From positions 558,001-622,000 of the forward strand of contig NZ_JAPJZK010000001.1 in the NCBI RefSeq assembly GCF_026309355.1: a DNA stretch of 64,000 nt, given 5' to 3'. Source of the DNA: Spartinivicinus marinus. GTDB lineage: Bacteria > Pseudomonadota > Gammaproteobacteria > Pseudomonadales > Zooshikellaceae. Numbering within the stretch: position 1 is the stretch's first letter; every line of letters starts with the position of its first letter. The translations under genes and the position numbers were made by a program. This document shows, one piece after another, positions 1 to 8,236 of this stretch. The notes under the pieces are model-generated. The model was given only the letters and a program-made list of their open reading frames with translations, did no database searches and was not told the origin of the DNA.

Positions 1-317
1 GTGCCACTTTCACTCACTTGGGTGATACACCAATAGCCGAGTATTTCGCCAGTACCCGCTACCAAAATGAAGGGTGCACCTGTACCCGCCAGCTCAACCA
101 TATGAAGCAGGCTATCACGACTGCCATATTGGCCAGGGTACATGGTGCCACTTAAAGCCATCGTTCGAACGGTTTCCCCGGTATACTGCTGCTGTGGGTA
201 GCCGCCTATGATATGCTGGCTTACCCATTTAAATTGCCATTGCTGACGAAGCTTTTGATAACTAGCGGTCTTGATAGAAAATATAAAATCACCCAACTTG
301 AGTAGTGTATAGCTCAT
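1..317 (-). CDS. U: Tail protein U (P2 gpU family), partial, prophage 1
   Basis: This is the N-terminal ~105 codons of a P2 gpU-type tail protein; the rest lies beyond the left edge. The translation is nearly the same as the complete copy in prophage 2 (44965-45372), beginning MSYTLLKLGDFIFSI. In P2 this protein acts at the tail terminus during tail completion. The start codon overlaps the stop of the tape-measure gene by four bases (ATGA), which indicates translational coupling. The synteny T-U matches P2. Confidence 0.85.
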   Translation of the reverse strand, partial: MSYTLLKLGDFIFSIKTASYQKLRQQWQFKWVSQHIIGGYPQQQYTGETVRTMALSGTMYPGQYGSRDSLLHMVELAGTGAPFILVAGTGEILGYWCITQVSESG

Positions 318-2440
318 AGGGTAGCCATATCCGTATCGTATAAAACACTTCTCTGCCTGGCTTCCGCCTCTTGCTCACGCTCTTCTAAAGCATCCTTCAC
401 TTGCTGTGTGACTTCTTCTGCCGACATACCAGGGGCTGCATTGATGGTAATTGGTGCGTTTAGGTGGGTAGTAACATTCATATTTTTCTGCTGATTGATT
501 TGCTGTAGCCGCTTTTCTATTTGCTTAGCATTAACACCTTGTGTCTCTTGTATCTGGGCTCTGCGTTGCTGCGTTCGCTGGTTAATTTTTCCGGCAACTG
601 TTTTCTTTTCTTCCTCATCATCCCCCGTAAACCAACGCTTGATACCTTTTAGCTTCTCAATGGCTTTATTAATCCACTGAAACTTGCTGCGGAGCCAATC
701 AATTGCCGGTTGCCAGACCTTCATGAATAGCTTTTTAGCTGAAAAACTAGAAAGCCTGTTTTTAATGTTATTTACCCCTGAGCTAAATGCATTAAGCACA
801 GAATCCCAGAGGTTTCTAAAGTAGTCTTTAATCTGGTCCCAGTTAGCGATTAATAAACCTAGAGGTGTACTAGTAAAGAAGTAGTTTTTAATAGCCTCCC
901 AGGCTACACCGAATATTGCTTTGACTCTCTCCCATAAGTTACCAAAGTAGTCTGTGATTGGTTCCCAATTAGATATCAGCAAACCTAGTGGTGTAAAATT
1001 GAAAAAGTAGTGTTTAATGGTTTCAAATGCTGAACTACAAGCATTAGCAACAGTATCAAATGTATCGCCTAAAAATGTGGATACAGTACTCCAGTGGGTA
1101 ATAATTAATGTCGCACCAATCGCAATGGCTTTAATAATTAGGCCAACCGGATTGGCCATCATGGCTAGCCCAACGGCTTTTATTGCTGGAATAAATGCTA
1201 TTAATGCAGACCCAGCTGCCAATACGGCACCCACTAATTTTACTCCAATTAAAGCAGCTACAACCGCTGCAATGTTTTTCCAGCCAACGGTTTCCTCAAT
1301 AAAATGACTGACTTTACTAGCCACAGTAACGACGGTTTTGCCCAGGTTCCACATAAACCGACCCACACTCACTAATGAATCAGCCACTTGGATTAACACC
1401 TGATTAAAGCGAGCGCCGTATTTTTCATGGAAAGTTTTAAACTTAATCATCATGCGGGTAACCAAAGGCATAAACTTGGCACCCACTGATTTACTGACAC
1501 TGCCAATGGTTAGTTTAAAGTCTAAAAAGGCGTCCTGAAAATCCTCGGCATTTTTGGCATCTTCTTTTGAAATTATATTACCGGTGGCCCTGGCGTCTTT
1601 TCTTAGTGCATCGAGCCCTTTTTTCCCATCCTTTAGCATATTCACCAACCCAACGCCTTCGGTATCGAATAGCTTCATCGCCAGTCGCACACGATCGGCT
1701 TTATTGGGGATATGCTTCATCGCTTCCGAGATATGCTCAAACTGTTCTTCAGGTTTCAGCGAGTTTAACCACTTAGCATCTAACCCTAATTCTTTGAGCG
1801 CTTTACCCGTTTTACCAATCCCAGCGGCGGCTTCCGACACCCGTCGTACCATCCGTTGGGAAGCCGTATTAAATTGCGCGGTAGACACCCCAGAACGCTC
1901 AGCCGCATATTGATATTCTTGGAGCCCTTCGACACTAAAGCCCAGTTTAGCCGCATGCTTGGCAATGGGGTCTCCTCGATCAGCCGTGGATTTCACCATG
2001 GCCAATAAACCACCTGCAGCCCCCGCTAAGCCACCAGCGGCCCATTTACCGGCGGTTTTTAACTGGCCAAGCCGTTGCATCCCTGATTGCTGAAGTCCTT
2101 GGAAACGGGCGGTACGCTGCAACTGTCGTTGGGTGCGTGCCAGGTTATTTAAATTGACTCCATAGCGTTGTGCAGAACGTGAAGCCCGCGACAAGGATTG
2201 CTCAGTACGCCGAATCGCATTGGCTAACTGCTGATTACTCCCACCCGCTTGTTGTTGCTGTTGGCGTAATCGAGCAAGACGCTGGCGATACTGATCCACC
2301 TGTCGTACAGCGGCTAGTTTTTTATTGGTTTCCCGGTAAGCTTTACCTAACCGACTGGCAGCAGATTCGGTTTTTTTAAATGACTTCGCCAGCGACTTAT
2401 CAATATAAGCGCCAATCGCAATGTTGAGTTTATTCGCCAT
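314..2440 (-). CDS. T: Tail tape measure protein (P2 gpT-like), prophage 1
   Basis: This 708-residue protein sets the length of the contractile tail. The N-terminal ~130 residues are rich in Q, R and coiled-coil heptads. Small-residue hydrophobic segments lie near residues 135-150 and 390-450. A tandem motif of the type YFFxxTPLGLLIxNW is repeated at roughly residues 480-560, which is typical of tape measures. The C-terminus is highly charged and coiled. The gene follows the E/E-prime chaperone gene as in P2, but here a 129-bp non-coding gap separates them, whereas the gap is 5 bp in prophage 2. It is almost identical to the 709-residue copy at 45369-47498, with substitutions clustered around residues 270-370 and at the extreme C-terminus. 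Confidence 0.93.
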   Translation of the reverse strand: MANKLNIAIGAYIDKSLAKSFKKTESAASRLGKAYRETNKKLAAVRQVDQYRQRLARLRQQQQQAGGSNQQLANAIRRTEQSLSRASRSAQRYGVNLNNLARTQRQLQRTARFQGLQQSGMQRLGQLKTAGKWAAGGLAGAAGGLLAMVKSTADRGDPIAKHAAKLGFSVEGLQEYQYAAERSGVSTAQFNTASQRMVRRVSEAAAGIGKTGKALKELGLDAKWLNSLKPEEQFEHISEAMKHIPNKADRVRLAMKLFDTEGVGLVNMLKDGKKGLDALRKDARATGNIISKEDAKNAEDFQDAFLDFKLTIGSVSKSVGAKFMPLVTRMMIKFKTFHEKYGARFNQVLIQVADSLVSVGRFMWNLGKTVVTVASKVSHFIEETVGWKNIAAVVAALIGVKLVGAVLAAGSALIAFIPAIKAVGLAMMANPVGLIIKAIAIGATLIITHWSTVSTFLGDTFDTVANACSSAFETIKHYFFNFTPLGLLISNWEPITDYFGNLWERVKAIFGVAWEAIKNYFFTSTPLGLLIANWDQIKDYFRNLWDSVLNAFSSGVNNIKNRLSSFSAKKLFMKVWQPAIDWLRSKFQWINKAIEKLKGIKRWFTGDDEEEKKTVAGKINQRTQQRRAQIQETQGVNAKQIEKRLQQINQQKNMNVTTHLNAPITINAAPGMSAEEVTQQVKDALEEREQEAEARQRSVLYDTDMATL

Positions 2441-2569
2441 ATACTCTTCGTGAATAATTTTTAGGGTTTGTTATCTGCATTCTTCAGCTCAGTCACTTAT
2501 TTTTTTATAAGCTCCTTCGCTTCATCATTTGATGCCGCCCCTAAAAACGATTCCCTTTGATTATCATGG

Positions 2570-2940
2570 TTATTGTTTAGGAAGGGATTTGTACCAATCA
2601 AGGAGGTCTTCGAGGTCCATGTCTAACAGCTCTGACAGTGGGGTACCTCGCAGGTAGTAGGATAAGGCCAGGCAGATTTGTTTTACTGATTGCCAGTCGA
2701 GTCTAAAAAACCTGTCACCACTTCATTCAAGTGTTGAAAGTCTTCTCCATCTAATTCTTCTACAGTAGCAATATCCAAGCTGGTTAAATCAGCCACCATA
2801 TGAATACTTTGGGTAATTTCCCCACCACCCCGTTTTTCCATATTTTTTAAATCTTTGGCTTTAGGGCGACGTAAAGTGACTTCGTTAATGACTTCACCAT
2901 TACGTTCTATAGGATAGTTTAAGGTAATTAATTCGCTCAT
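2570..2940 (-). CDS. E': Tail assembly chaperone E-E-prime, -1 frameshift product, prophage 1
   Basis: Translating gpE and slipping back one base at the slippery heptamer TTTTTTA (2704-2710) gives a 123-residue fusion. Its extension starts RLDWQSVKQI and ends LLDWYKSLPKQ. P2 makes E+E-prime by the same kind of -1 slip on a T-run. The extension frame is open for 45 codons beyond the E stop, encodes a conserved-looking peptide and is preserved in prophage 2. The arithmetic fits: 371 nt plus one re-read base equals 124 codons. The long form probably binds the tape measure and tube during assembly. Frameshift efficiency cannot be judged from sequence. Confidence 0.82.
2683..2940 (-). CDS. E: Tail assembly protein E (P2 gpE family), prophage 1
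   Basis: This is an 85-residue tail assembly chaperone, the short form of the E/E-prime pair. It has the family hallmark of a basic N-terminal strand region (ERNGEVINEVTLRRPKAKD) followed by an acidic helical part. It sits between the tube gene FII and the tape measure gene T, exactly as in P2. It differs from the prophage 2 copy (47620-47877) at about ten positions, mainly around residues 50-70. Confidence 0.88.
   Translation of the reverse strand: MSELITLNYPIERNGEVINEVTLRRPKAKDLKNMEKRGGGEITQSIHMVADLTSLDIATVEELDGEDFQHLNEVVTGFLDSTGNQ
2704..2710 (-). other. Programmed -1 ribosomal slippery site TTTTTTA, prophage 1
   Basis: In gpE frame the codons read GGT TTT TTA, so the heptamer fits X XXY YYZ with X=T, Y=T, Z=A. 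It lies seven codons before the gpE stop. The same heptamer occurs at the same place in prophage 2, where flanking codons differ. This resembles the P2 E/E-prime slip site. Confidence 0.8.
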
Positions 2941-2974
2941 GATGTACCTATTGTGTTGTATGTTGGTTTAGAGT

Positions 2975-3478
2975 TTATAAGCCTAAAAATTCACGGACGC
3001 TTTGCATGTGATCAGTGCCTTCTATTTTGCGCACATGGTTAACCACATCGATCTCGTAAATGAGTTTGTTATTGATGGTGAGTTTGTAGTAATCCAGTTT
3101 GACCGTGGTCGTTAAGCTGGATAGCTCGGCTTGTTTCCATTCACCAAAATCAATTTCACTGACTAGACCACGGCAAACCGCATCAATTCCTTGATCACCC
3201 TGACCAGGGTTGCGCAATACACCTTTGATATTGAACGGCACTTGCTTACCTTGCTGGAAGCCAAATTCCTTCAGTACATTGATATTACAGTCATCAATGG
3301 TAAAGCTCAGCTCCATGGCTTCCATCCCCATATCCAGGTGGGTAACGCCATCCATGCCACCACCACGGTATTCTTCAGTTTTAACCGTGAGTTTGGGTAG
3401 TGTAATAGACTGCACTCGTCCTGCCTGGCTTACCCCATCAATAAATAGGGTGGCATAAGTGACATTATTGGCGTGCAC
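2975..3478 (-). CDS. FII: Major tail tube protein (P2 gpFII), prophage 1
   Basis: This 167-residue protein forms the inner tube of the contractile tail. It is beta-rich with no signal or membrane segment, at the normal length for FII. It starts inside the end of the sheath gene (14-bp overlap), giving the P2 FI-FII order. It is identical to the prophage 2 copy except in the last residues (SVREFLGL versus NIRELLGL). In prophage 1 the E gene follows 35 bp later; in prophage 2 an RDD gene is inserted at that boundary. Confidence 0.93.
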   Translation of the reverse strand: MHANNVTYATLFIDGVSQAGRVQSITLPKLTVKTEEYRGGGMDGVTHLDMGMEAMELSFTIDDCNINVLKEFGFQQGKQVPFNIKGVLRNPGQGDQGIDAVCRGLVSEIDFGEWKQAELSSLTTTVKLDYYKLTINNKLIYEIDVVNHVRKIEGTDHMQSVREFLGL

Positions 3479-4664
3479 TGAGTACCTCCTTAAAATAATC
3501 GTCGGTTAACGTCGCATTAAAAGTGATGTGTTCAGCTGGGGTGGGTGGAGTAAAATCAAAGTTAAAATACACCTTGCCATCTGCTAAGGCGTCCGGGGTA
3601 TTTAAATCAGGATCAGCCCAGCAAGTGCCGCCTAAAATAGCCCCGATATTTTTTAACCGACGTAGATAATTGTTGACACCTTCTGTTACGTCAGCCACGT
3701 AGTTTTTGCTGATATTTCTATCAACCGCCCACATATGAGCACGTTGCAATGAGTCATAAATAATTTCGGCTGTACGTACCACATTAATAAAGGCCCATTT
3801 AGGATCACCGCTACAGGTCCGGTTGCCCCAAAGGCGGTAGCCATTTTCTTGAATAATGGTAGTGACTTCATTGCTATTTAAGTAATTGGCTCGGCAGTTT
3901 TTATCACCGAGTTTAAAATCAATCGGTCTAGCGGTACCTAGCACGCCGTTAATTAATTTATTCGAGGGAGAATGCCAAAACCCATTGTCGTTATCAATTT
4001 TAGCCATGAGTCCCGCGACTCGGGCTGATGGCGGTTCAATGACAATGCCGCCTTTACCTTCGTTAGCATTGCTATTCCAGACTTTAACCCAAGGATCGAC
4101 CAGGTAGGCATAACGTTTACCAAACTTTTTACGGTAGTTAACTGCTTCTTCACCTGTCGTGTTAGGACTATCAATGATAGCCACTCCACCTAAGCGCTCA
4201 GCGGCTGTGATCAAGGCATCAGCAGCGGCTTTGATATGTGAAAATTCTGGCGCAATTAAAATACGTGGTTCGACATGTACGGTACTTTTAGCATCAAGCA
4301 GTGCATAAATACCGGTATTAGGTTCACCTTTCTTACCAATAATGGCACCCAGTGCAGTGTTTTCATTATCAGTTGTTTCGGGAGCCGCAGGTGGTTTATC
4401 GTTAACCCGAATAACGACAACCATTGCCCCAATCTGATCAAAAATACCTTGCAAGGCGGCAGGTAAAGTACCTGTATTACCTAGTTGCTCAGCCTTTTTT
4501 AAACTACCTGCCAATAAAACGGGTGTGTCATAGGGGAAAACATCTTCTTTAGCGTCGGGTGCCGTCCCCACTAAACCAATCACACTGCTTTTTACGGTAC
4601 GTATTGGGCGTGGGCCGCTGTCAATTTCAACGACCTCGACGCCATGGAGAAATTCATCTGTCAT
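3465..4664 (-). CDS. FI: Tail sheath protein (P2 gpFI), prophage 1
   Basis: This 399-residue contractile sheath subunit matches P2 gpFI in length and order. It starts MTDEFLHGVEVVEIDSG, and the central part has typical sheath motifs (YLVDPWVKVWN, SPSNKLINGVLG). The C-terminal half (WGNRTCSGDPKWAFINVVRT) is the conserved sheath core. It is near-identical to 49025-50224, with differences concentrated at residues 35-75. An AGGAA-type ribosome site lies just upstream of the chosen ATG. Confidence 0.94.
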   Translation of the reverse strand: MTDEFLHGVEVVEIDSGPRPIRTVKSSVIGLVGTAPDAKEDVFPYDTPVLLAGSLKKAEQLGNTGTLPAALQGIFDQIGAMVVVIRVNDKPPAAPETTDNENTALGAIIGKKGEPNTGIYALLDAKSTVHVEPRILIAPEFSHIKAAADALITAAERLGGVAIIDSPNTTGEEAVNYRKKFGKRYAYLVDPWVKVWNSNANEGKGGIVIEPPSARVAGLMAKIDNDNGFWHSPSNKLINGVLGTARPIDFKLGDKNCRANYLNSNEVTTIIQENGYRLWGNRTCSGDPKWAFINVVRTAEIIYDSLQRAHMWAVDRNISKNYVADVTEGVNNYLRRLKNIGAILGGTCWADPDLNTPDALADGKVYFNFDFTPPTPAEHITFNATLTDDYFKEVLSARQ

Positions 4665-4686
4665 GAGTATTCCTTTTTAGGATGGG

Positions 4687-5730
4687 TTAACGGGTATATT
4701 CAATTTTCTCTTTTAGTGATAATACGCATTTAATATCACCTCGATTAAGGGTTGTTCCTGTTCCTACACGCACAAAGTCTACTGTGACCGTGGTGAAGTA
4801 AGTATTAGGGATAAAGAGAGAAAAAATGACATTACCTTGGCTATCGGTATATATTGCTTTAGCACTTTTTCCTTCGGATGTGGTTTTTATAAGCTCTCGA
4901 TTAGGCGCATAACAATAGCCTGCGAAATGATCATTAAGAATTCGGCTTGAGTTGTAGCTAAAGCCCAGTACATGAAATAAAAACATTGCATCATGCTGGT
5001 AAATATTAAACGGTGTAACAAAGTGGAAATACACATTATCTTGTGTTTTTAAATCAAATACCTCAAAGTCACCACCAGACGCTGGCGATTCATTATTAGA
5101 GGATTCAAAACTGGTTCTATATACAATTCCTTGGAATACACAATGGCGTCTTGACCCCATTTCATCAGGCACACCTGTGTAGTTTTTTTCGTTGTCATAC
5201 AGTGAGTGTTTAACATATTGTGGGTGAGGATTATCAGCTTCTAAATGGGTTTTCCATTTATCATCAACATATTGCCGCGAAGCTAAGACAATGGCTGGAT
5301 CAATTTTTAGTTCAACATTCGCTGTATTGCTTAGCTCAAATATCACCCGGACATATAAGCTACTACCACTGCCTTGGGCCAGTGTTGGTTTATAAGTTTT
5401 AGGGTATTTTCCTATGACAATTAAATTATCGTCTTCATCATACAAGCCAAACTCGGTAATATAAAAATTACCGTCTTCCTCAACAATAACTGTTTCAGCC
5501 ACTAGCCAGTTATCGTTGTCTGGGTGTTGAAAAATATGGTTAATTGGGCCTTGCCATTTATCGCGGACTAAAGAAGTATCTGTTTCTTTTGGGTTGGTTT
5601 CTTTACCGCCATCTTCGCCTCCATCACCCACTTTTAAAGTGGTTAACTTAACTGTTTTACCTAGCGCTTGGGCATTAATAATTCTTGCTTGCCCCTGCTT
5701 TGTGAGCAAACTAAAAAACTCTTGATTCAA
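4687..5730 (-). CDS. H: Tail fibre / tail-collar protein, prophage 1
   Basis: This 347-residue protein has an N-terminal domain of the phage tail-collar type (gpH-like). It starts MNQEFFSLLTKQGQARIINA and has FYITEFGLYDEDDNLIVIGK near residue 90. The C-terminal ~180 residues have no match I recognise and are probably the receptor-facing part. It occupies the P2 H position between I and FI. No separate fibre-assembly chaperone (gpG) is visible. Prophage 2 has two unrelated genes here (50269-51569), so this is a host-range swap point in an otherwise conserved tail. Confidence 0.75.
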   Translation of the reverse strand: MNQEFFSLLTKQGQARIINAQALGKTVKLTTLKVGDGGEDGGKETNPKETDTSLVRDKWQGPINHIFQHPDNDNWLVAETVIVEEDGNFYITEFGLYDEDDNLIVIGKYPKTYKPTLAQGSGSSLYVRVIFELSNTANVELKIDPAIVLASRQYVDDKWKTHLEADNPHPQYVKHSLYDNEKNYTGVPDEMGSRRHCVFQGIVYRTSFESSNNESPASGGDFEVFDLKTQDNVYFHFVTPFNIYQHDAMFLFHVLGFSYNSSRILNDHFAGYCYAPNRELIKTTSEGKSAKAIYTDSQGNVIFSLFIPNTYFTTVTVDFVRVGTGTTLNRGDIKCVLSLKEKIEYTR

Positions 5731-5731
5731 T

Positions 5732-6427
5732 TTAAGCTCCTTTCGGACGAATAGTTAAGATGTTGATTGATTGGAAGCCGCTCGCAGCAAATCGACAAAG
5801 TTGGCTTTCTAAATGAGTTGTAATTTTTGGAAGTACAGTATGTTTTGCTACAGTTTGATAGCCAGATGTTAGACAACTACAAAATTGACTATCAATTTGT
5901 TTAGTTAAATGAGGAATAACTGTTGTTTGTTGGCCTTGCTGGCAGCTGGTAGCTAGACGCGGTACTTTGGCTTTATTGGTTAAATAAATGGTTAAATCAA
6001 AATGACTGCGTACATTTTTCGTCTGTTTAATTAGCCGATTAATGTTTTCATATTCTTTTTCAGTGAGGCCACGGGTTTCTAAGTTAACATCGGCTTTAAA
6101 CGTATAAGGCTGGCCGTTATATTCAAACCATTCGGTTACCGTGATATCCACACCGGTTGCAGCCAAAGCTTTTTTTACTGCGCCAAGCGTGCCTTTATGG
6201 CGATGTACTTCTATTGATGCTTTTATAACATTACGCTTGGTTTGTTCTTCCCAGGCTTCGTCCCATTCATCTACCGATAAGGCCCAGGCTAACCAAGGTA
6301 AGCAATTGTCAGAACAGGTATCAGGGTTCCAGACACTATTCGGGTAAGCAGGGATATCACTAAACCGTTGGGTATTGTCGGATAATGCTTGCTCTAATGG
6401 GCTAGCATTACTGGGTAATAAGCTCAT
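5732..6427 (-). CDS. I: Tail protein I (P2 gpI), prophage 1
   Basis: This is a 231-residue baseplate wedge protein. The N-terminal ~150 residues (MSLLPSNASPLEQAL, NCLPWLAWALSVDEWDEAW) are the conserved gpI domain that contacts J and the fibre. The C-terminal ~75 residues carry a two-fold repeated pattern with paired Cys (around SQFCSCLTSGYQT and SQLCRFAASGFQS) and differ completely from the prophage 2 gpI. This fits co-evolution with the adjacent fibre gene. It overlaps J by four bases. Confidence 0.88.
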   Translation of the reverse strand: MSLLPSNASPLEQALSDNTQRFSDIPAYPNSVWNPDTCSDNCLPWLAWALSVDEWDEAWEEQTKRNVIKASIEVHRHKGTLGAVKKALAATGVDITVTEWFEYNGQPYTFKADVNLETRGLTEKEYENINRLIKQTKNVRSHFDLTIYLTNKAKVPRLATSCQQGQQTTVIPHLTKQIDSQFCSCLTSGYQTVAKHTVLPKITTHLESQLCRFAASGFQSINILTIRPKGA

Positions 6428-7320
6428 GCGAGATTGGTTGTAATAGACTTAGCTTTAGGTGCTTGAAAGACTTTGGCTTGAATATCTGCTGTGGGTGAAA
6501 TTAATTCTACACGGGTAACGCCCCCCATATGGAGCGCATCATAAATACCCGACAAGGGGACGGTTTTACCTAATTTATAACACTGCTCGACATATTCGTT
6601 TAATGCTGTGGTAGCCGTATCGATAATGGCTTTAGAAGATGGCCCTTGTTGTACATGTAGTTTGGCATGTATGGAATAATCGATAATTTCAGCGGCTTGC
6701 ACGGTAATATGATCTGTCAGCGGTCTAACATCTTCATCATTTAACGCGGTTAACAACGCTTGTTTGATTTCGTCATCAGGCGCCATATCGGCTTCATTAG
6801 CTAAAGGTCGCCGTAAAAAAGTAATCATCACCTCGCCAGGCTCATCGGAATACACTGAGACATCGGTAATTTGATCATGGGCATTATGCGCATGAGCTAA
6901 ATAGGCACCGACTGGACCAGCGGTTGAATAACCTTCAGGCCCTAATTGAATACGACGCCTAAAGTCTTCGTCAGTCTCCATAATCGGTGGTTCTGGTGGT
7001 ATTTGGCTATCATCACCTGAATCAATCACTTTACGCTTAACGCCGTAATTAGCGCCTAAATGATCTAAATCATTACCCACTGCATATGCTAGCATGACGG
7101 CTTTAGCCCGTTCATTAAACTGCTGTCGAATCAGCATTTCACGATAAGCACAGACCTCTAAAATCTTCATCGCAGGATCAGATTCGACCAGCGCCGTAAA
7201 ACTGCTATCGCGCTTTTTTAGGTCATCCAGCATTGATGCTAGGACCATTTCATAATCTATTTGCTCGATAACATCTGGTGCAGGTAACTGTGATAAATCA
7301 ATGGCGGTAAATTCGCTCAT
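6424..7320 (-). CDS. J: Baseplate assembly protein J (P2 gpJ), prophage 1
   Basis: This is a 298-residue baseplate J-family protein that forms the wedge periphery. Family signs are YAVGNDLDHLGANYGVKR around residue 80, the MIT-type FRRRIQLGPEGYSTAGPVGA region and the C-terminal VTRVELISP motif. Both ends overlap neighbours (W upstream by four bases, I downstream by four bases), so the V-W-J-I genes are translationally coupled. It is over 95% identical by eye to 52207-53103. Confidence 0.93.
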   Translation of the reverse strand: MSEFTAIDLSQLPAPDVIEQIDYEMVLASMLDDLKKRDSSFTALVESDPAMKILEVCAYREMLIRQQFNERAKAVMLAYAVGNDLDHLGANYGVKRKVIDSGDDSQIPPEPPIMETDEDFRRRIQLGPEGYSTAGPVGAYLAHAHNAHDQITDVSVYSDEPGEVMITFLRRPLANEADMAPDDEIKQALLTALNDEDVRPLTDHITVQAAEIIDYSIHAKLHVQQGPSSKAIIDTATTALNEYVEQCYKLGKTVPLSGIYDALHMGGVTRVELISPTADIQAKVFQAPKAKSITTNLA

Positions 7321-7652
7321 ATAATGATGCCATCCAACGTAATGGGTTTGCCTTCGGGTAAATAAATCCCTTCTAACGCAATCAATAACTCGCCTGGCTC
7401 GCCGCGATAAGCCTTAACCTTGTTGACTTTTATGCGTGGTTCCCAACGGATTAAGGCTTCAGCAGTCGCCGCGTAGATTTCCACTAACCATTGACCATTC
7501 ATGGGTCTATCAACAAGATCAGGCAAACGGCTACCATAATCACGCCGCATCAGTCGGGTACCAATGCGGGTGGTTAATATGTCAGTGATGGATTGGCGGA
7601 GGTGATCAAGGTTAGAAAGGGGTTTACCGGTTAGTCGGTGAGTGCCTTGCAT
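7317..7652 (-). CDS. W: Baseplate protein W (P2 gpW, T4 gp25-like), prophage 1
   Basis: This 111-residue GPW/gp25-family baseplate protein carries the signature ILTTRIGTRLMRRDYGSRLP and ends in a short beta region. It is at the standard length for the family and sits between spike protein V and J as in P2. The gap to V is only 11 bp, whereas in prophage 2 a lectin gene and about 1.1 kb of AT-rich DNA fill this boundary. Confidence 0.93.
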   Translation of the reverse strand: MQGTHRLTGKPLSNLDHLRQSITDILTTRIGTRLMRRDYGSRLPDLVDRPMNGQWLVEIYAATAEALIRWEPRIKVNKVKAYRGEPGELLIALEGIYLPEGKPITLDGIII

Positions 7653-7663
7653 AATAATATTGA

Positions 7664-8236
7664 TTATTGTTTATTCCCTGTGGGTACCGCTGTACCGTGT
7701 CCCGGCACATCATGGCCATGACCGTTATAAATATCCCGATCCCTCTGCATGCTTCGCGTGTGGTCGGTTATATCGCCAGTGGCTTCAATATTTCCATCCA
7801 CAAACACATCACCCACAATATGCACGCCTTGAGGGCTCACTAGTTTGGTATTACCCTCGCCAGTTAGCTCAATAGTAAGTTCATCATTGCCCCGGTGATA
7901 ACTAAACCGAGCATGATTTTTAAACTGCCACACCGATTCATCAGGATCATGGCTAGGAGCTGGATGCTTGTTTTGATAGACAGCCGGTAATACAAAGCCA
8001 TTGGCTAGCTCACCACTGGGTGATAACACAATGACTTGTTCGCCCACTTCCGGTGCCCACCAGCTTTGGTCATGACCGGCTCTTGTTGTAAGCCAAGGTA
8101 ACCAACCAGAGGTTAATTGATCGATTTGCACTCTTACTCGTGTGCGCTGGTGATCAACTTGATGGATAGTGCCTGGTCGAATTAAATTAACCAGTAGCCG
8201 GTAAAGCTCATTTACTCGAAACAACTCGGTAGTCAT
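7664..8236 (-). CDS. V: Baseplate spike protein V (P2 gpV), prophage 1
   Basis: This 190-residue membrane-piercing spike protein has an N-terminal OB-fold region (MTTELFRVNELYRLLVNLIR, VRVQIDQLTSGWLPWL) and a beta-helix stem. It ends in a His-rich metal-binding tip (GHGHDVPGHGTAVPTG). The tip matches the iron-binding HxH apex known in P2 gpV. The start overlaps the end of the upstream gene by 29 bp. Confidence 0.93.
   Translation of the reverse strand: MTTELFRVNELYRLLVNLIRPGTIHQVDHQRTRVRVQIDQLTSGWLPWLTTRAGHDQSWWAPEVGEQVIVLSPSGELANGFVLPAVYQNKHPAPSHDPDESVWQFKNHARFSYHRGNDELTIELTGEGNTKLVSPQGVHIVGDVFVDGNIEATGDITDHTRSMQRDRDIYNGHGHDVPGHGTAVPTGNKQ

Noticed and set aside
495-1913. Plus-strand open frames inside the tape measure gene (same in 45526-47437)
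   Set aside because: They are antisense shadows of a well-supported gene; no ribosome sites, and the composition follows the opposite strand.
2441-2569. Possible extra coding sequence between E-prime and T in prophage 1 (a +1-shifted frame reads as a plausible peptide)
   Set aside because: No start or ribosome site, absent from prophage 2, and the E-prime stop precedes it; probably remnant DNA.
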